DNA of 64,000 bases from Nigrospora sphaerica (Eukaryota; Ascomycota; Sordariomycetes; Amphisphaeriales; Apiosporaceae): NCBI GenBank assembly GCA_018287875.1, contig JAGVVL010000013.1:3658001-3722000 (forward strand). Reading direction: 5' to 3'. The notes under the pieces are model-generated. The model was not told where the DNA came from, made no database searches, and saw only the letters and a program-made list of their open reading frames with translations. The position numbers and the translations under genes were made by a program. Below, in pieces: positions 1 through 11,574 of the stretch. Positions within the stretch are counted from its first letter, which is position 1; each line of letters starts with the position of its first letter.

Positions 1-1144
1 AGTTCTTCGGTCTTCTTGCAGCCATCAATCAGTCTTGAGCATTCTAGAACCCGGCCTTCCACAGATCGAGACAAGAATTCCTATCGCGAACGCCGTATTG
101 ACCACTCCCCCCTCCCTCCCCTTCATCCCCTATCCCATGGCTTCAATGACGGTGGTGCTGCTGCTTCCGTACAATCCGTACTCAGTAAGTACTCTCTCTG
201 CCTACCCGTCTAGATCTTTCCTATCCCCGCTGGAGCACCACTGACCTAACCGTAGGAGACCATTCAGTAACAAGCCCTCTCAGGTTGCGGGCATGAAGCT
301 GGAGCGACGAGCTCTGTCTGCACTGGCTGGAACCGGTTCTTGTGAGGGGCTCGTACTCGTCTCGTGCATGTGCTGTGTGTGACCTACCTTACCTACCTTC
401 TGGGCTTATGCAGGCCGGACTTGACTTGCACTGCTTGCCGCGGTTATGTATTGAACTCTGTAATGCATGCCCGTTTCGATACTGCGTTCCTCACCACCCC
501 GCCCATGCGGATGCGGTACAAGTACAGCGCCTAGCCACGTCGCGTGCCGCCATAGCCCCTCCCCTAGCAAAGCCAGCGAGGCCGGTCTTTACCCCAAGGC
601 TGATGGGGCGCATCCCTACCCATCCATCACGCTCACTCACCACCTCAGGAACCACCCGCGGCGTCGCCTGCCCGATGGAGAAAACACCTGTTGGCATCGC
701 GGGCGCGCATCCGCCGCAGGGATTAGCCCGGCCAATGGCATAATACCGAATGCAGCTGACGGGCTAGCGCGACGTCATACGACGGACAGTCTTTGGTTTA
801 ACTCGACCCCGGCTCGTGCACTGTTGTTTGGTCTGCAGAGGGCGCTTGGTGGTGGACGCGGGAGCGAGAGAGACCAGACCCCCATGAACCCCTCCTTTGC
901 CTGCTATTACGAATACATAACCTCCCTGCGGTCCTTGCTGCCCCTCTGCTTCTCCCTCTTTCCCCTTTCCCTTCTCCACCTCCATCTAGACCTCTCACGA
1001 ACTTATCGCCGCGTCGCCCGAGTAAGCAAGCCAAAACCTGTGATTAGCAATCCGCCTCGTCTGCACGACGGCTTAGCCCACACCCCCCTCCCCGCCTCTT
1101 TCGAACCGACAACCCCCGAGACCGAAGATCCCCCTCCTGAAACC
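1..1144. other. No convincing gene (left edge)
   Basis: I see no supported coding region. Short open frames overlap on both strands and none has a recognisable domain. The last roughly 200 bases are pyrimidine-rich and are probably the promoter and leader of the CPV-repeat gene that starts at 1145. A gene truncated by the window edge in the first 250 bases cannot be excluded. Confidence 0.5.
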
Positions 1145-1585
1145 ATGGCCTCCGCGCAGCCCGAAGTGTGCCCCGTCGTTGGCACGACCAACAGCACGCT
1201 GCCGCCGACGCACCCGGACGTGGACCTGTCCAAGCCCGGGCAGACGTGCCCGGTGGTGGGTGCTAAGACGGAGCACCACGGGCAGCTGCACAAGCACCCG
1301 GCTGTGGCGGAGTCGGGGTCCGACGCGCAGAAGTGCCCCGTCATCAGCGGCAAGATTGTCAACGAGCCGCGCGCCCAGGCCATGGACGACAAGGTCTGTC
1401 CCGTCGTCGGCTCCGTCACCACCGTCCTGCCCCCCGACCACCCCGCCACTCAGGGCAAGGGCGACGACGCCAAGTGCCCCGTCACCAAGGCCCGCCTAGG
1501 CCACCACAAGGACAAGGTCACCCAGCACCCTAGCGTCAAGGACGCCCCCGCCGGGGCCGTCTGCCCAGTCGTCGGCCACGCCTAA
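1145..1585 (+). CDS. Small protein with six Cys-Pro-Val (heme-regulatory-like) motifs
   Basis: Intronless frame of 146 aa, starting at the first ATG of the region in good context (aaccATGGcc). The frame stays open upstream to 467, but that part has no protein-like character. Six CPV motifs recur about every 20-29 residues: CPVVGTT, CPVVGAK, CPVISGK, CPVVGSV, CPVTKAR and the C-terminal CPVVGHA. All six cysteines of the protein lie in these motifs. Motifs 1 and 4 are followed by LPPxHP; motifs 2 and 5 are followed by HH and then HPxV. The protein therefore looks like a three-unit block duplicated once. Cys-Pro followed by V is the core of heme regulatory motifs such as the KCPVDH repeats of yeast Hap1, and two copies here are KCPV. 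Heme or metal binding is an inference. There is no signal peptide or membrane segment, so it is probably cytosolic or nuclear. Confidence 0.8.
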   Translation: MASAQPEVCPVVGTTNSTLPPTHPDVDLSKPGQTCPVVGAKTEHHGQLHKHPAVAESGSDAQKCPVISGKIVNEPRAQAMDDKVCPVVGSVTTVLPPDHPATQGKGDDAKCPVTKARLGHHKDKVTQHPSVKDAPAGAVCPVVGHA

Positions 1586-3718
1586 TGGCTCGGGTGGATG
1601 AATTTGGACAATACCATGAGATGCGTGGACACCTGACGATACCAGCATATAGTTTGCCAAAGCGAGGCCCAATAAAGAACCAAAAAATCATTGCAGAACG
1701 CTTCTTCGAAGTCGTCGGCCCCGGTCCGTCTGCGTGAGGCTCGAGCCATCCGTTCGTGCCCGCTAGTGATATGAGTCCTGTGCAAGGTAGACGGAACACG
1801 CCCGGAGTGCACATGGTCGTTCGTGGTGCCCGTGTTAACCTGTCGTTCAGGTCGGTCAACTGCACACAAAATGCGGCCAGCCCGTCTCCTTCCTGGCTTA
1901 CTGCCGTTGGGTTGTGTAGACCATGCCTCATTTGCTTGCCAGTAAGCGAAAGCTTAAATCCGTGGACAGAAGGTGTTCCCATCCTCAGAGTTGGCCTCCC
2001 TGGCAAAGAAGTCCATCCTGCCTACCGAGTCATCCCCCTTCGATATTGGGAAAGCAAGCGAGGAAACCCAGAGACTAGCTGTCGTCGCTGCGCGATGTTC
2101 GACCACGCTCTCACGGGCAGGGCAGCTGCCATGCGAACGGAGGGCGAAAGCCCCCAACAGATCCCTCCCCGTGCCGCCAGGGAGCAAACAGGCGCTGAAA
2201 AAACCACTAGTAGCCGCCGTGTTTCCTCGACACTGTTCGGCCACTAGTACCCGGTGGCCGTTTGGTGTAGTTCAAACGGCGGCGGGCCGTTGGCAGTGGT
2301 CCGCCTCCCCGCGCCAAAGGACCAGACGGGCACTTGGGGAGGCGTTGGGTTGGGTGAGACATCATGGCACGGGGATGGGAGAGAAGAGTAGAACAGGCGG
2401 ACAGCACGCAGCGTTGGCACCCGAGGACCGTTGCCGTGAAGGAGGGGGGCAGCGATATAGAAAGGGGACATGATGGCCATTGGGTAGATGATTAACAGCT
2501 GCGCACCTTTCTGCCCCGGGCCACGGAAGCTCTCGTCAGGTTAAAACAGCCAGCCATTCAGCCAGATATCTCGTTCTTTCTTCCGCAACGCTCTTCTGCA
2601 ATCGTCCTCCGGACATACAGCGCGGCGGTGGCGGCGTATGAGCGGCGGGCGCCGGCGCCCGCGGTACGACCGGTGCCGGTACGGTTCCTGGTCCTACAGC
2701 CGGCGGCACCAGCACCACCCCTCACGGCCTTGCCGATTTCGTCGATGACGGCCTCGCCTGGGAGCTGTGCGCCATGGCCGAGGAGCGCGAGCGGGCGATG
2801 ACAGCAGCCTCTGACGGCAGGGTGGGGAGGCCGTCGCCGTCGCTTGTGGCATCGATGTCGTCGTCGACGTTACCGTGTAGCGGGCGGGTGGGCGGGCCGG
2901 GACAGCTGGGCTCTTTTCACGCAACGGCAGGGGAGCCCCGGGAATAAGATATGTCGTTGGCATGCGAAATGGTAGCGCGGATGCTGTTAGGAAGTGTACG
3001 TCTTTGAACAGCTCTCATGGGTGTCGGGCCTCGTTGGGCCAGAGCACCCAAGGTTTCCATCCCCATGGCTCCGCTGTTTGAGAAGAGCGTCGCTGATGAA
3101 CTATGAGCGCTCTCCGCTGAATCAGAGCTTTAGACCATCTTAGCCCTCGTGGCATTGTTGCACGGAGGGTGAGTTAATTAAAGTAGTAGACCTTTTCTGG
3201 GAAGCCTATTACGCACTCCCGATGGTCGGCGGCAACTGGGGTTCAGATGGGGACAAGTACCCCACACACGCCCCAATTCAACCCCGCAGCCGCAACCCTC
3301 CGAAGTGGAAACCCCCCAAAAGTCGGCGTGATGGCCGACAGACTAGGTAGGACCTCGAGCCGAGGTCGCGATTCCGTGGAGGCAGGTAGAGGAGTTGTTT
3401 GCACCTCATGTCCCCCGCGGCCGCTCCTTTTTCTTTCCGCTCATATTGTATTCCATGCTCACTCGCTCGCTCTTCTTCTTCTTCCCCGGCCCCGTCGATC
3501 CGCGACCTACCGAGGGGAGTCTTCGTGACTTCATGACTGCCCGGAGCGCGTAGAGCACCACCACATCACTAGCGCTGACCGACCACGATACCGCACACGA
3601 GCCTGAGGAAGCTGTGCGCCGCCGGCGGATCCCCCAGTGCCCGAGGTCTAGAATCCACGGTCCGGTGGTCTGACACCCCAGGACGTCCGGGGGAAAAGGG
3701 CGCCCTTCGTCTTACGCC
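1586..3718. other. Intergenic, no convincing gene
   Basis: No recognisable protein. A stretch at about 2650-2946 on the plus strand reads as an open frame of about 100 codons with coding-like composition but lacks a proper start; it is treated under findings. The pyrimidine-rich run near 3420-3490 probably belongs to the promoter of the CoA-transferase gene. Confidence 0.5.
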
Positions 3719-5334
3719 ATGTTCGCCTTCAGCCGCGGCCTCGTGCGTGCTCGCCCTCATGGCGCACCGAATCTCGTCGCAAGGGCTTCCTGCCGACCCG
3801 CCGGTCCTTCGTTACGCAACTACTCCATGGCGACCGGAACGAGCTCGTCGTCGCTGCCGTTAGAAGGGTACCGTGTCTTGGACATGACGCGCGTGCTGGC
3901 CGGAGTGAGTCCTGGCGTTCCCCGCAAGCCCATGCTTGTAATGCTGATCTGGACCGCGCAGCCGTACTGCACACAAATACTTGGTGATCTCGGGTAAGGG
4001 CTTCCTCTTCTGTTCCCCAACCCTCAAAACCATTCGAAACCGAACACGGCGTCTCACGCAATGTGACCCGCAGCGCCGAAGTCATTAAGATCGAGCATCC
4101 CACCCGCGGCGATGACACGCGGGCCTGGGGCCCGCCCTACGCCACTTACACGGCCGAGTCGTCCCTCTCGGGGCCCGGCGAGTCGGCCTACTTCCTCGCC
4201 GTCAACCGCAATAAGAAGTCCCTCGGCCTCTCGTTTCAGCACCCCGAGGGTGTCGAGGTGCTGCACAAGCTGGCCGCCGAGTGCGACATCCTCGTCGAGA
4301 ACTACCTCCCGGGCGGGTTGAAAAAGTACGGCATGGACTTTGAGACGTTGCACAAGATCAACCCGCGGCTCGTGTACGCCAGCATTACGGGCTACGGCCA
4401 GACGGGCCCGTATGCGAGCCGCGCCGGCTACGACGTCATGGTCGAGGCCGAGTTCGGCCTCATGCACATCACGGGGTCGCGCGACGGGCCGCCCGTCAAG
4501 GTTGGTGTGGCCGTGACGGACCTGACGACGGGCTTGTATACGAGCAACAGCATCATGGCCGCGCTGCTGGCGCGGGGCAAGACGGGCCGCGGTCAGCATA
4601 TTGATGTGTCGCTGAGCGACTGCCAGACGGCCACCTTGGCCAACATCGCCAGCAGCTGCTTGATCAGTGGCGAAAAGGATTCGGGCCGATGGGGCACTGC
4701 GCACCGTGAGTTTTCCTCACCGTCCTCCTTTTCCTCCCACCCTCTTCCTGGCGACACGCATTTCGGATGGCGCACCTGTTCTACGGGCGCGCCCCTCACG
4801 CGCCCCGGCTAACGCGGGTTCGCCACAGCGTCCATTGTGCCGTACAAGTCGTTCAAGACCAAGGACGGGGACGTGCTGCTCGGGGGCGGCAACGACCGGC
4901 TGTACGGGATCCTTTGCGACGGCATCGGGCGGCCCGAGTGGAAGACGGACCCGCGGTTCGTGACCAACGCGCAGCGGGTGGCGCACCGTGACGAGCTCGA
5001 GGCGGCCATCGAGGCCGTCACGGCGACGCGCACGACGGGCGAGTGGCTTGCCGTCTTCGAGGGCAAGGGCATGCCGTACGCGGCCGTCAACGACGTCGCC
5101 GGCACCCTCGCGCACCCGCACACGCGCGCCCGCAACATGGTCGTCGAGGTTGACCACGGCGCCTGCGGGCCCATCAAGCTGGTCAACACGCCCGTCAAGT
5201 ACAGCGAGAGCACGCCCTCGATCCGCACCCCGCCGCCGACCCTTGGCCAGCACACCGACGAGGTACTGGGTGGCATTCTGGGCCTGGGCGCCGACCAGAT
5301 CGAGGCTCTGAAGGCCAAGGGGGCCGTCCGATAG
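3719..5334 (+). CDS. Class III (CaiB/BaiF) CoA-transferase, probably mitochondrial, SUGCT-like
   Basis: Four exons: 3719-3904, 3962-3993, 4074-4705 and 4829-5334. All introns have GT..AG ends and the frame closes exactly, giving 451 aa. The N-terminus is rich in Arg and Ser with no acid (MFAFSRGLVRARP), like a mitochondrial presequence. The family signatures follow: LEGYRVLDMTRVLAG, LGAEVIKIEHP, NRNKKSLGL, GYGQTGPYASRAGYDVMVEA and HPSIVPYKSF. Asp193 in the GYDV motif aligns with the catalytic Asp of formyl-CoA transferase. Family members move CoA between carboxylic acids; the length and presequence resemble human succinyl-CoA:glutarate CoA-transferase (SUGCT). The true substrate cannot be read from sequence. 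The HPS motif is created by joining exons 3 and 4, which supports that splice. Exon 2 is only 32 nt. Confidence 0.9.
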
Positions 5335-7481
5335 AGTCGCGGGACCCGCTTGCCAGCCCCGATAGGGCCATAGTCATACGGCTTCCAGCGAGGTTCATTT
5401 GTGTATGTGTGTGTGAAGTGTGGCACGTGAGTGGATGTAGGTTTAGCACATAGAGAGGTGGCGTAAATTAGAAGGCTGCATGACAGAATATGCTGAGTCA
5501 GGATAATGAAGTTCGTGGCTGTGTGTAAAAGCTGGGAGGTTTATGTTCGTCAGCTCGCGCAGCCGTGAGACATATCCTTCGTGTCGAAAGGGCGAGACGG
5601 GAACCCAGCACGCGTGGAAAACAAAGACAATCAAGGTTCTGGCCACGGAGCCCTCGGCCGGCGAACCTGGGCCCGAGGGCACGTCTTGGGTGCATCGAGT
5701 GACGGAATGTAACGCGCACCGCCCCTTGTCACACGCCCCTCGGCTTACTACGCGCAGATACACTTACACTGCGTTCCATCAAAGAGAGGCAGTTTGCCGG
5801 ACGGCCCCCGGGATTGCAGGCCGCCCTGCACCCGCTACTGGCTGTTCGTTACTAAATGACGGGGGCCGCGATTCTGCCCCGTCTCTCGTCTTTGAGTCTG
5901 CGTGTCCTTGCGCCTCCACGCAGCGGCATCGTCAGACCCTGGAAACCCGTAATGAAGTGCAGCCGGGAGCCGAGCCATCTGCGGCGATCACTGGGCCCCC
6001 CACCAAGAGAAGAACCCTTGTCTGGGCGAGGCTGACGGGGAAGAAAGATGAGTAAGATTCGAAACAAATCTCCATCATTTTGCACTGTGTAGGCTCACCG
6101 ACCCCCGCGCGGTTGACGGCATCGGCGACGGTTGGTTGCTAGATCGAAGGATGTATGGGAGGTGACTGTGGTGTACCCCACTACTACTGCTTGCTTGCAG
6201 AGGTGCGTAATACCAGCCGTAGAGCGGGTACCCAAAGAAGCGGTTTAGGCTCGCACGCAACTCCACGGGCGGGTGTAGGATAGCATGTACGGAAGAACCG
6301 GCTGGAGGGGCAGAGGTAGGTACTCAGCAGCTCAGCCCCCCGCGGCACACCAGGGCCAAACAGCTCGTGGATGAGCGACAAGACGGGCGAACTGGCGATG
6401 ATGGAAACTGGCCCGGTGCCTGCGTCTGCTAGGGATCAATTCATTGGTCTTTCACTGCCTCGTTCGTTCTTGACCGGCAGTAGTTCGTCTGGGAGGGGCC
6501 GCGGTCCAGGGCTTTCTGGGGCGGCGCAGGAACTTCCCGTCTGGGGCAACCATCCACACAGCCATTTGTCCTTTTTAGTGGCCCCCTCCCAGAACAGGCT
6601 GTGGCTGTGGGCGTCTCGTCCGTCATGGGGGAATGTGTCGATCCGCTCCGCTGCGTCCAACAACGCTCGGCCGATCGGGGGTGGAATGCTGCGTGCCCAA
6701 GAATAGAAACCCATGACATCCCACTTGTGCAAGGTGCGGTTACATGGGGCGCAATTGCGGTTGACGGAAGCGAGGGACGGCCCAGTCTGTGTGGTTGACC
6801 ATCGTGACTGGGTGACTGCCGTAACGGGGTGGACGAGGGTGTGGGGGTGGCTTACACACACACACACACACACACACGCACGCACGCACACACGCACAAA
6901 CCGGAAGCCCACTCACCCACCCCAAACATCCTTTTACCATACAGGGCACATCTTGCGCACTCTCGCAGACTTTTGTCGGCGGCTAGACCGTACGGGATGC
7001 CCTTCCTCCCGCCCCCACACGGCGTTCGTGGAAATGTCCCCCAGGGTACAATGTCGCTCGTGAGTTCAGCCCATGCATGCCATCGCCCCGCAAGTACGGT
7101 GCGGTACGGGGAGCACCCCAGGCGCGCAATTGAGATAAGATTCGCCGGTCATCCGTTGTTCCTCGACGAAGGGAGGGCAAAGAGGGAAATGCGGAAGAAG
7201 CCCAACTGTTGTGTGTTCCGTTCTCTCCGGAAGTCTCGTCCCGTCCGTCATTTCCTCCTCCTTCCTCTCGTCCCGTCCTACCCCAGTTCTTCACCCTATC
7301 GAGAATCATCGAACAGACGTCCAGCGGGGCCCTCTCTGTCTATCCGTCGCAACTCACCGGTGGGAACTCGTCACGAAGTCCGCCACCCTTTGCGAGTTTG
7401 TGCTGTGCTTCCGGGCCCGGGACACCGCGGCTCTGGCTGACTCACCCCCGGCTGAGACACCCACACTCACACCCACTTACC
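5335..7481. other. Intergenic, no convincing gene
   Basis: No supported gene. A CA-rich microsatellite lies at about 6855-6898. The last roughly 250 bases before 7482 are rich in CT and CA, typical of a fungal promoter and leader. Confidence 0.5.
6855..6898. repeat. (CA)n microsatellite with CG interruptions
   Basis: About 12 CA units followed by alternating CACG units. It lies in intergenic DNA. Confidence 0.9.
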
Positions 7482-7692
7482 ATGGCCCCCTCACAGCTTC
7501 TCCCGCCCCGGGACGACATTTTTGACTCGCCGGCGACGGCGCTTCCGGAGACACGGGAGGCGCCCGGCACGACGGACTCGCTTGGCGACACGACGTGGGC
7601 CGTTGTAGCCATCGTGCTCGGGGCCTTCCTGATGGTGACACTGGTCATCTTCAGCGTTCTCTACTACCTGCGATGGCGGCAGCTGGCCCGGG

Positions 7693-7723
<31 letters not shown>

Positions 7724-8354
7724 ATCACCGGGCGGCGAAAGCGCCGGCAGCGAACAGTCCTGGGGGGCAGCGGCGGCGGCGGACGCTCAGCTGCGGCACC
7801 ACCGCAGCCGGCTCCGACTGGACCCGGCGGCGGTCGGGTCGTTGGCGGCGGCGGCGGCGGCGGCGGGCCCCAAGCGCCTCCGCAAGATGACGTCCGAGGA
7901 CCAGGCCGAGGCCCACGAGCTCGAGCGCTCCCTCATGATCCGCAAGTCCCTCGCCAGCCGCGAGTCCTGGGGCTCCAACGCCTCCCACAACACCCTCGTT
8001 CTCAACAACCACAACCGCAGCGTCAGCGGCAGCAGCAACACCACCACCACCACCACCAACAACAATAACAACACCACGAGCGAAATCGATGGACGCGAAA
8101 CCCCGACGTCCCGTTACCGCTCCCAGGACAGCCTGAAGTCGTGGGAGGCGGGCGTTGACGTTCCGCGGAGGAACAGCCGCGTGGTGCTGCCGGCGGTCAG
8201 CGCCGAGTCCCTCCGCGGCCACCCGGCGTTGGAGGCGGCGGCGGCGCCGGGGTCAAGGACGCCGCCAGTGCCGCCCGCGCCGGCGGGGCTGCAGAGGAAG
8301 CTCATGTCGCCTCTGCCACCTCTGCCGCCCTTGCCCAATGCTCACACACGGTAG
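7482..8354 (+). CDS. Single-pass membrane protein with Ala-, Asn- and Thr-rich cytoplasmic tail
   Basis: Intronless, 290 aa. I chose the ATG at 7482 (ttaccATGGcc); the open frame runs further upstream but only through low-complexity leader. A short N-terminal segment of about 40 residues has no signal peptide. One strong hydrophobic helix follows at about 40-62 (VVAIVLGAFLMVTLVIFSVLYY), then basic residues (LRWRQLAR), which predicts a cytoplasmic C-terminus. The tail holds alanine runs coded by GCG repeats, a charged stretch (MTSEDQAEAHELERS), a Thr/Asn run near residues 185-205, Ser/Arg motifs that could be phosphorylated, and a proline-rich end. I do not recognise the family. It has the layout of fungal single-TM wall-sensor or scaffold proteins but lacks the usual Ser/Thr-rich secreted domain, so no function is assigned. 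Confidence 0.65.
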
Positions 8355-9621
8355 TTTACGGCTCCGGAAAGGAGACGTGGTGGGGGTCGCAAACCCCAGT
8401 CCTGGGGAAAAGGGCGGCCTGAGGGGAGAAGGGAGGCAAGGGGAAGAGGCACTCGGCAAAAGTGAAACTAGTTACAAGCAGAGCCAAGGAGCACAGTAAG
8501 GCTACAGGCTGTCCCCCAAAACTCACACAGTAAATCATGGGCTTATGTATGGTTTTTTGGCGTTGGCATGGGAACAGATAGGAACGGGCAATCGGTCGGC
8601 AGAGGGGGACTTGGAGTTTTATGGCATAGGTTGCCGGGGGTGAAAGGCCATCAAAAAATGTCACGCTTGGGAAAAAGGCTGCATTCAGGGAAGGAATACC
8701 ATCACCTAGATCCCATTTCTTGTTTACTTCCATACCAATAACATCGTGTGCCTGTTAGCACAGAGCCAAATCCATTGTTTACAGGGCAATATCTGAATCT
8801 GGCAGGCATGTCATGCAGTTTGAGGATTTGGAAAGTTCCATACCTCTTCCAGAACAGCATCTAACTAAATCAAACTAAGCTCTAAGTACCTACATATGTA
8901 ATCCGCCTTTGGTCCCTTTGGTCCCTTTGGGACTCAGGGTTTCTGGTCTGGATATATTCACCGGCCCCCAATTGCCTCTCCCAACCTCGATACCCGCCCT
9001 CACCTGAGCCGAACAAACCTCCCTATCCGCTCCCATCGACACGCAATGGCCAGTTTACTCACGGGGCATCTTTCAAGCACATTTCAGGCAAATATGTATC
9101 CTTTGCCGGAGTCTTTGCTGCGCTGTAGCGCAGTCATACTTCTGTTCGCTACCCTCCCAAAAGGAAGTAGGTACCTATGCCCTAAGTAGTTATGGCGGGC
9201 AGACAGCCAGGTCCAATACATGTACTATGTACATACTGTAGCCTACTACTAGCAAGATTGGCAGGCACCAAGTGGTCCTTAGCGTAGCCTGAGTTGATTT
9301 CCACAGTCTTCGGTGGCTGCACTAGGCGTGGCTCTGAAATTATTAGTCCGTCCAAGTCCTGCGGTGCCTGGAGGGACCACCTGATGACTAACCTTATTTC
9401 CGACGTCAGCCTTGTTGGTCCTGGACCCCCAACCTTCTTCACCGGCTCCAGGTGACGACGTCGCGGCGGCCCTCGAATTTCCTTTCCATCCCTCCCCCAT
9501 CGCCGAGACCCCGACAACCGCGGCCGTACTGCGAACCGGCCGTCCGTCAATCCCACGCCTCGATCCACGACTCGTCCTCCCCCGTACCTCTCTCTTGCTC
9601 GCGTGCCCTAAAAAAAAAGCC
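8355..9621. other. Intergenic; 3' UTR and TFIIB promoter
   Basis: No coding sequence supported. The part from about 8750 to 9400 is less GC-rich than its surroundings. Two direct copies of TTTGGTCCC followed by TTTGGGAC at about 8911-8935 form a small inverted repeat. The 200 bases before TFIIB are pyrimidine-rich and end in an A run directly before the start codon. Confidence 0.5.
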
Positions 9622-10802
9622 ATGGCGGTCTCGCCGACGGCGACCGAGGCCAGCCTCCTCGCCAGCATGACGGGCAGCACCGCCGTGTCGGGCTACAAGG
9701 AGAACCTCAACGAGATCCTCGTCTGCCCCGACTGCAAGACGGAGCCGGCCAACCTGCGCGAGGAGTTCGCCTCGGGCGACATGGTCTGCGGTGACTGCGG
9801 CCTCGTCCTGGGCGACCGCATCATCGACACGCGCTCCGAGTGGCGCACCTTCGCCAACGACGACCAGGGCGGCGACGACCCCTCGCGTGTCGGTGACGCC
9901 ACGAACCCGCTGCTGCACGGCAGCCAGCTCGAGACGTCGATTGCCTTTGGCGAGGGCGGCCGCGCCCGCGAGCTGCACCGCGCCCAGACGCGCTCGCAGA
10001 ACGACAAGGCCACCAAGACGCTGCTCTCGGCCTATCGCGAGATCTCCCAGCTGTGCGATGCCATCGACATCCCCAAGGCCGTGCAGGACAGTGCCAAGCA
10101 CATCTTCAAGGTACTGCGTCCGCCGCCCTGGGGGGCTCTCCCGGGAGGAGGAGGGATGGTAGGAAATTGCTTGGTCGCTTCGCTTGCTAACACACGCCTG
10201 TCTGCCCGCAGTTGACGGATGACGCCAAGCTCTTCAAGGGCAAGGCCATCGAGTGCATCATCGCCGGCTGCATCTTCGTGGCCTGCCGTCAGGCCAACGT
10301 GCCGCGCACGTTCCGCGAGATCTTTGCGCTCACCAACGTCTCCAAGAAGGAGATTGGGCGCACCTTCAAGCAGCTCGAGAAGTTTCTGCAGAGCAACCGC
10401 GAGGCTAACACTTCGGGTTCCTTCATGCACTCGCTCGACACGTACGAGAACACCAACTCGACCAGCGCCGAGGCCCTGTGCGGCCGCTACTGCAGTAACC
10501 TGGCATTTGTCAACGCGCACCAGATGGAGAAGATCTCCAAGGCGCTGGCGAGCAAGAGCTACTCGGTTAAGGACCTGGCCGGCCGCTCGCCGCTGTCGGT
10601 GGCCGCCGCGTGCATCTACATGGCCTCGCACCTGATGGGCGATCCGCGGTCCACCAAGGACATTGCCAGCGTGGCCGGCGTCAGCGACGGCACCATCAAA
10701 ACGGCCTACAAGTTCCTCTACCACCAGCGCGCCTCGCTTGTCGAGACGTCGTGGCTGAAACCCAACGGCGTCGGAGACATTGAACGCCTTCCCAGCAACT
10801 AG
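9622..10802 (+). CDS. sua7: Transcription initiation factor IIB (TFIIB)
   Basis: Two exons, 9622-10110 and 10212-10802, with one 101-nt GT..AG intron in phase 0, giving 359 aa. The ATG at 9622 has a strong context (gccATGG) and gives the usual N-terminus. The zinc ribbon uses C35, C38, C56 and C59. It is followed by the near-invariant B-reader/linker DTRSEWRTFANDDQGGDDPSRVG region (residues about 69-91). Two cyclin-like folds follow: the first spans the intron (AYREISQLCDAIDIP to FKQLEKFL) and the second runs from CGRYCSNL to the C-terminus, including SPLSVAAACIYMASHLMG and VSDGTIKTAYKFLY. TFIIB bridges TBP at the promoter and RNA polymerase II and helps fix the start site. The gene symbol follows yeast SUA7. 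Confidence 0.97.
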
Positions 10803-11574
10803 AAGATGGGGGAGCCGATATTTTCCGGGCGCGGCTAAAGGGGGCCAGCCCGGTTCTCCTTGCCGCGAGGCCGAGCACGAGAGGGGCGGGGGAGGCGAAT
10901 CCCTTTGTTTTCAACTGCGCTGTTTGGTGCGATATCCATCAGACTGGTCTCGCAAGGGGATACCGGCGTTTCAAGGAACAGGGTTTGATTGAGTTTACTT
11001 TGGCTTTTGCGATTCTGTTTGGTAGGTTATAGCATAGCATGCACGACCTGGCCTATGGCACAGCATCCCATGGCCCGGCGTGCCCTCTTTTTTTTTTTTC
11101 CTCCCACCAAAGGTACAATCCACGGCCCCGCGTCGCCAGATAATAGAATGAGATGACGCGCTCTCAGCTCCCGGGTGGTCAGGTGTACCCTTGAATTATC
11201 CTCACGTCTGCTTACTTCCCCCCCTTCGTTTCTACCGCTCCTATATCCTCTATTGTCCTGTCCGTCGTTGCCCCCATTGTTGCCTTTACCCGTTGCTTGC
11301 TTCCCGACGCGAGCCCGCCAAAACCAACTCCCATTCTAACGTTCTCGTGTGACGTTCCATGTCCGGTATCTACCGTCTAATCCAGCAAAGCAATTCCCAA
11401 AGTTCCCAGTCCACGTTGTCTGCGGCCCCTATAACAACACTGACAGTGTGTTTGTCATTCTCGCCGTCGCGTCCGGCCCTCCTTCCTTTCTTCCCCCCCT
11501 GGTCAGTTCGGTTCTCGGTTCCTGGCCCCCCTTCACCTCTTCGCGGCGCGCACGCCCCTCTTTCTCTCCCCCCT
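10803..11574. other. Convergent intergenic region
   Basis: This separates the 3' ends of TFIIB (plus) and the NmrA-like gene (minus). A run of T residues lies at about 11090-11100. No gene seen. Confidence 0.6.

Noticed and set aside
467..1144. Upstream extension of the CPV-repeat frame to 372 codons
   Set aside because: The extra N-terminal part has no domain, includes pyrimidine-rich leader translation, and the ATG at 1145 has a much better context.
9412..9621. 70-residue N-terminal extension of TFIIB
   Set aside because: TFIIB proteins begin shortly before the zinc ribbon. The extension is Pro/Ser-rich leader translation and the ATG at 9622 follows gcc and precedes G.
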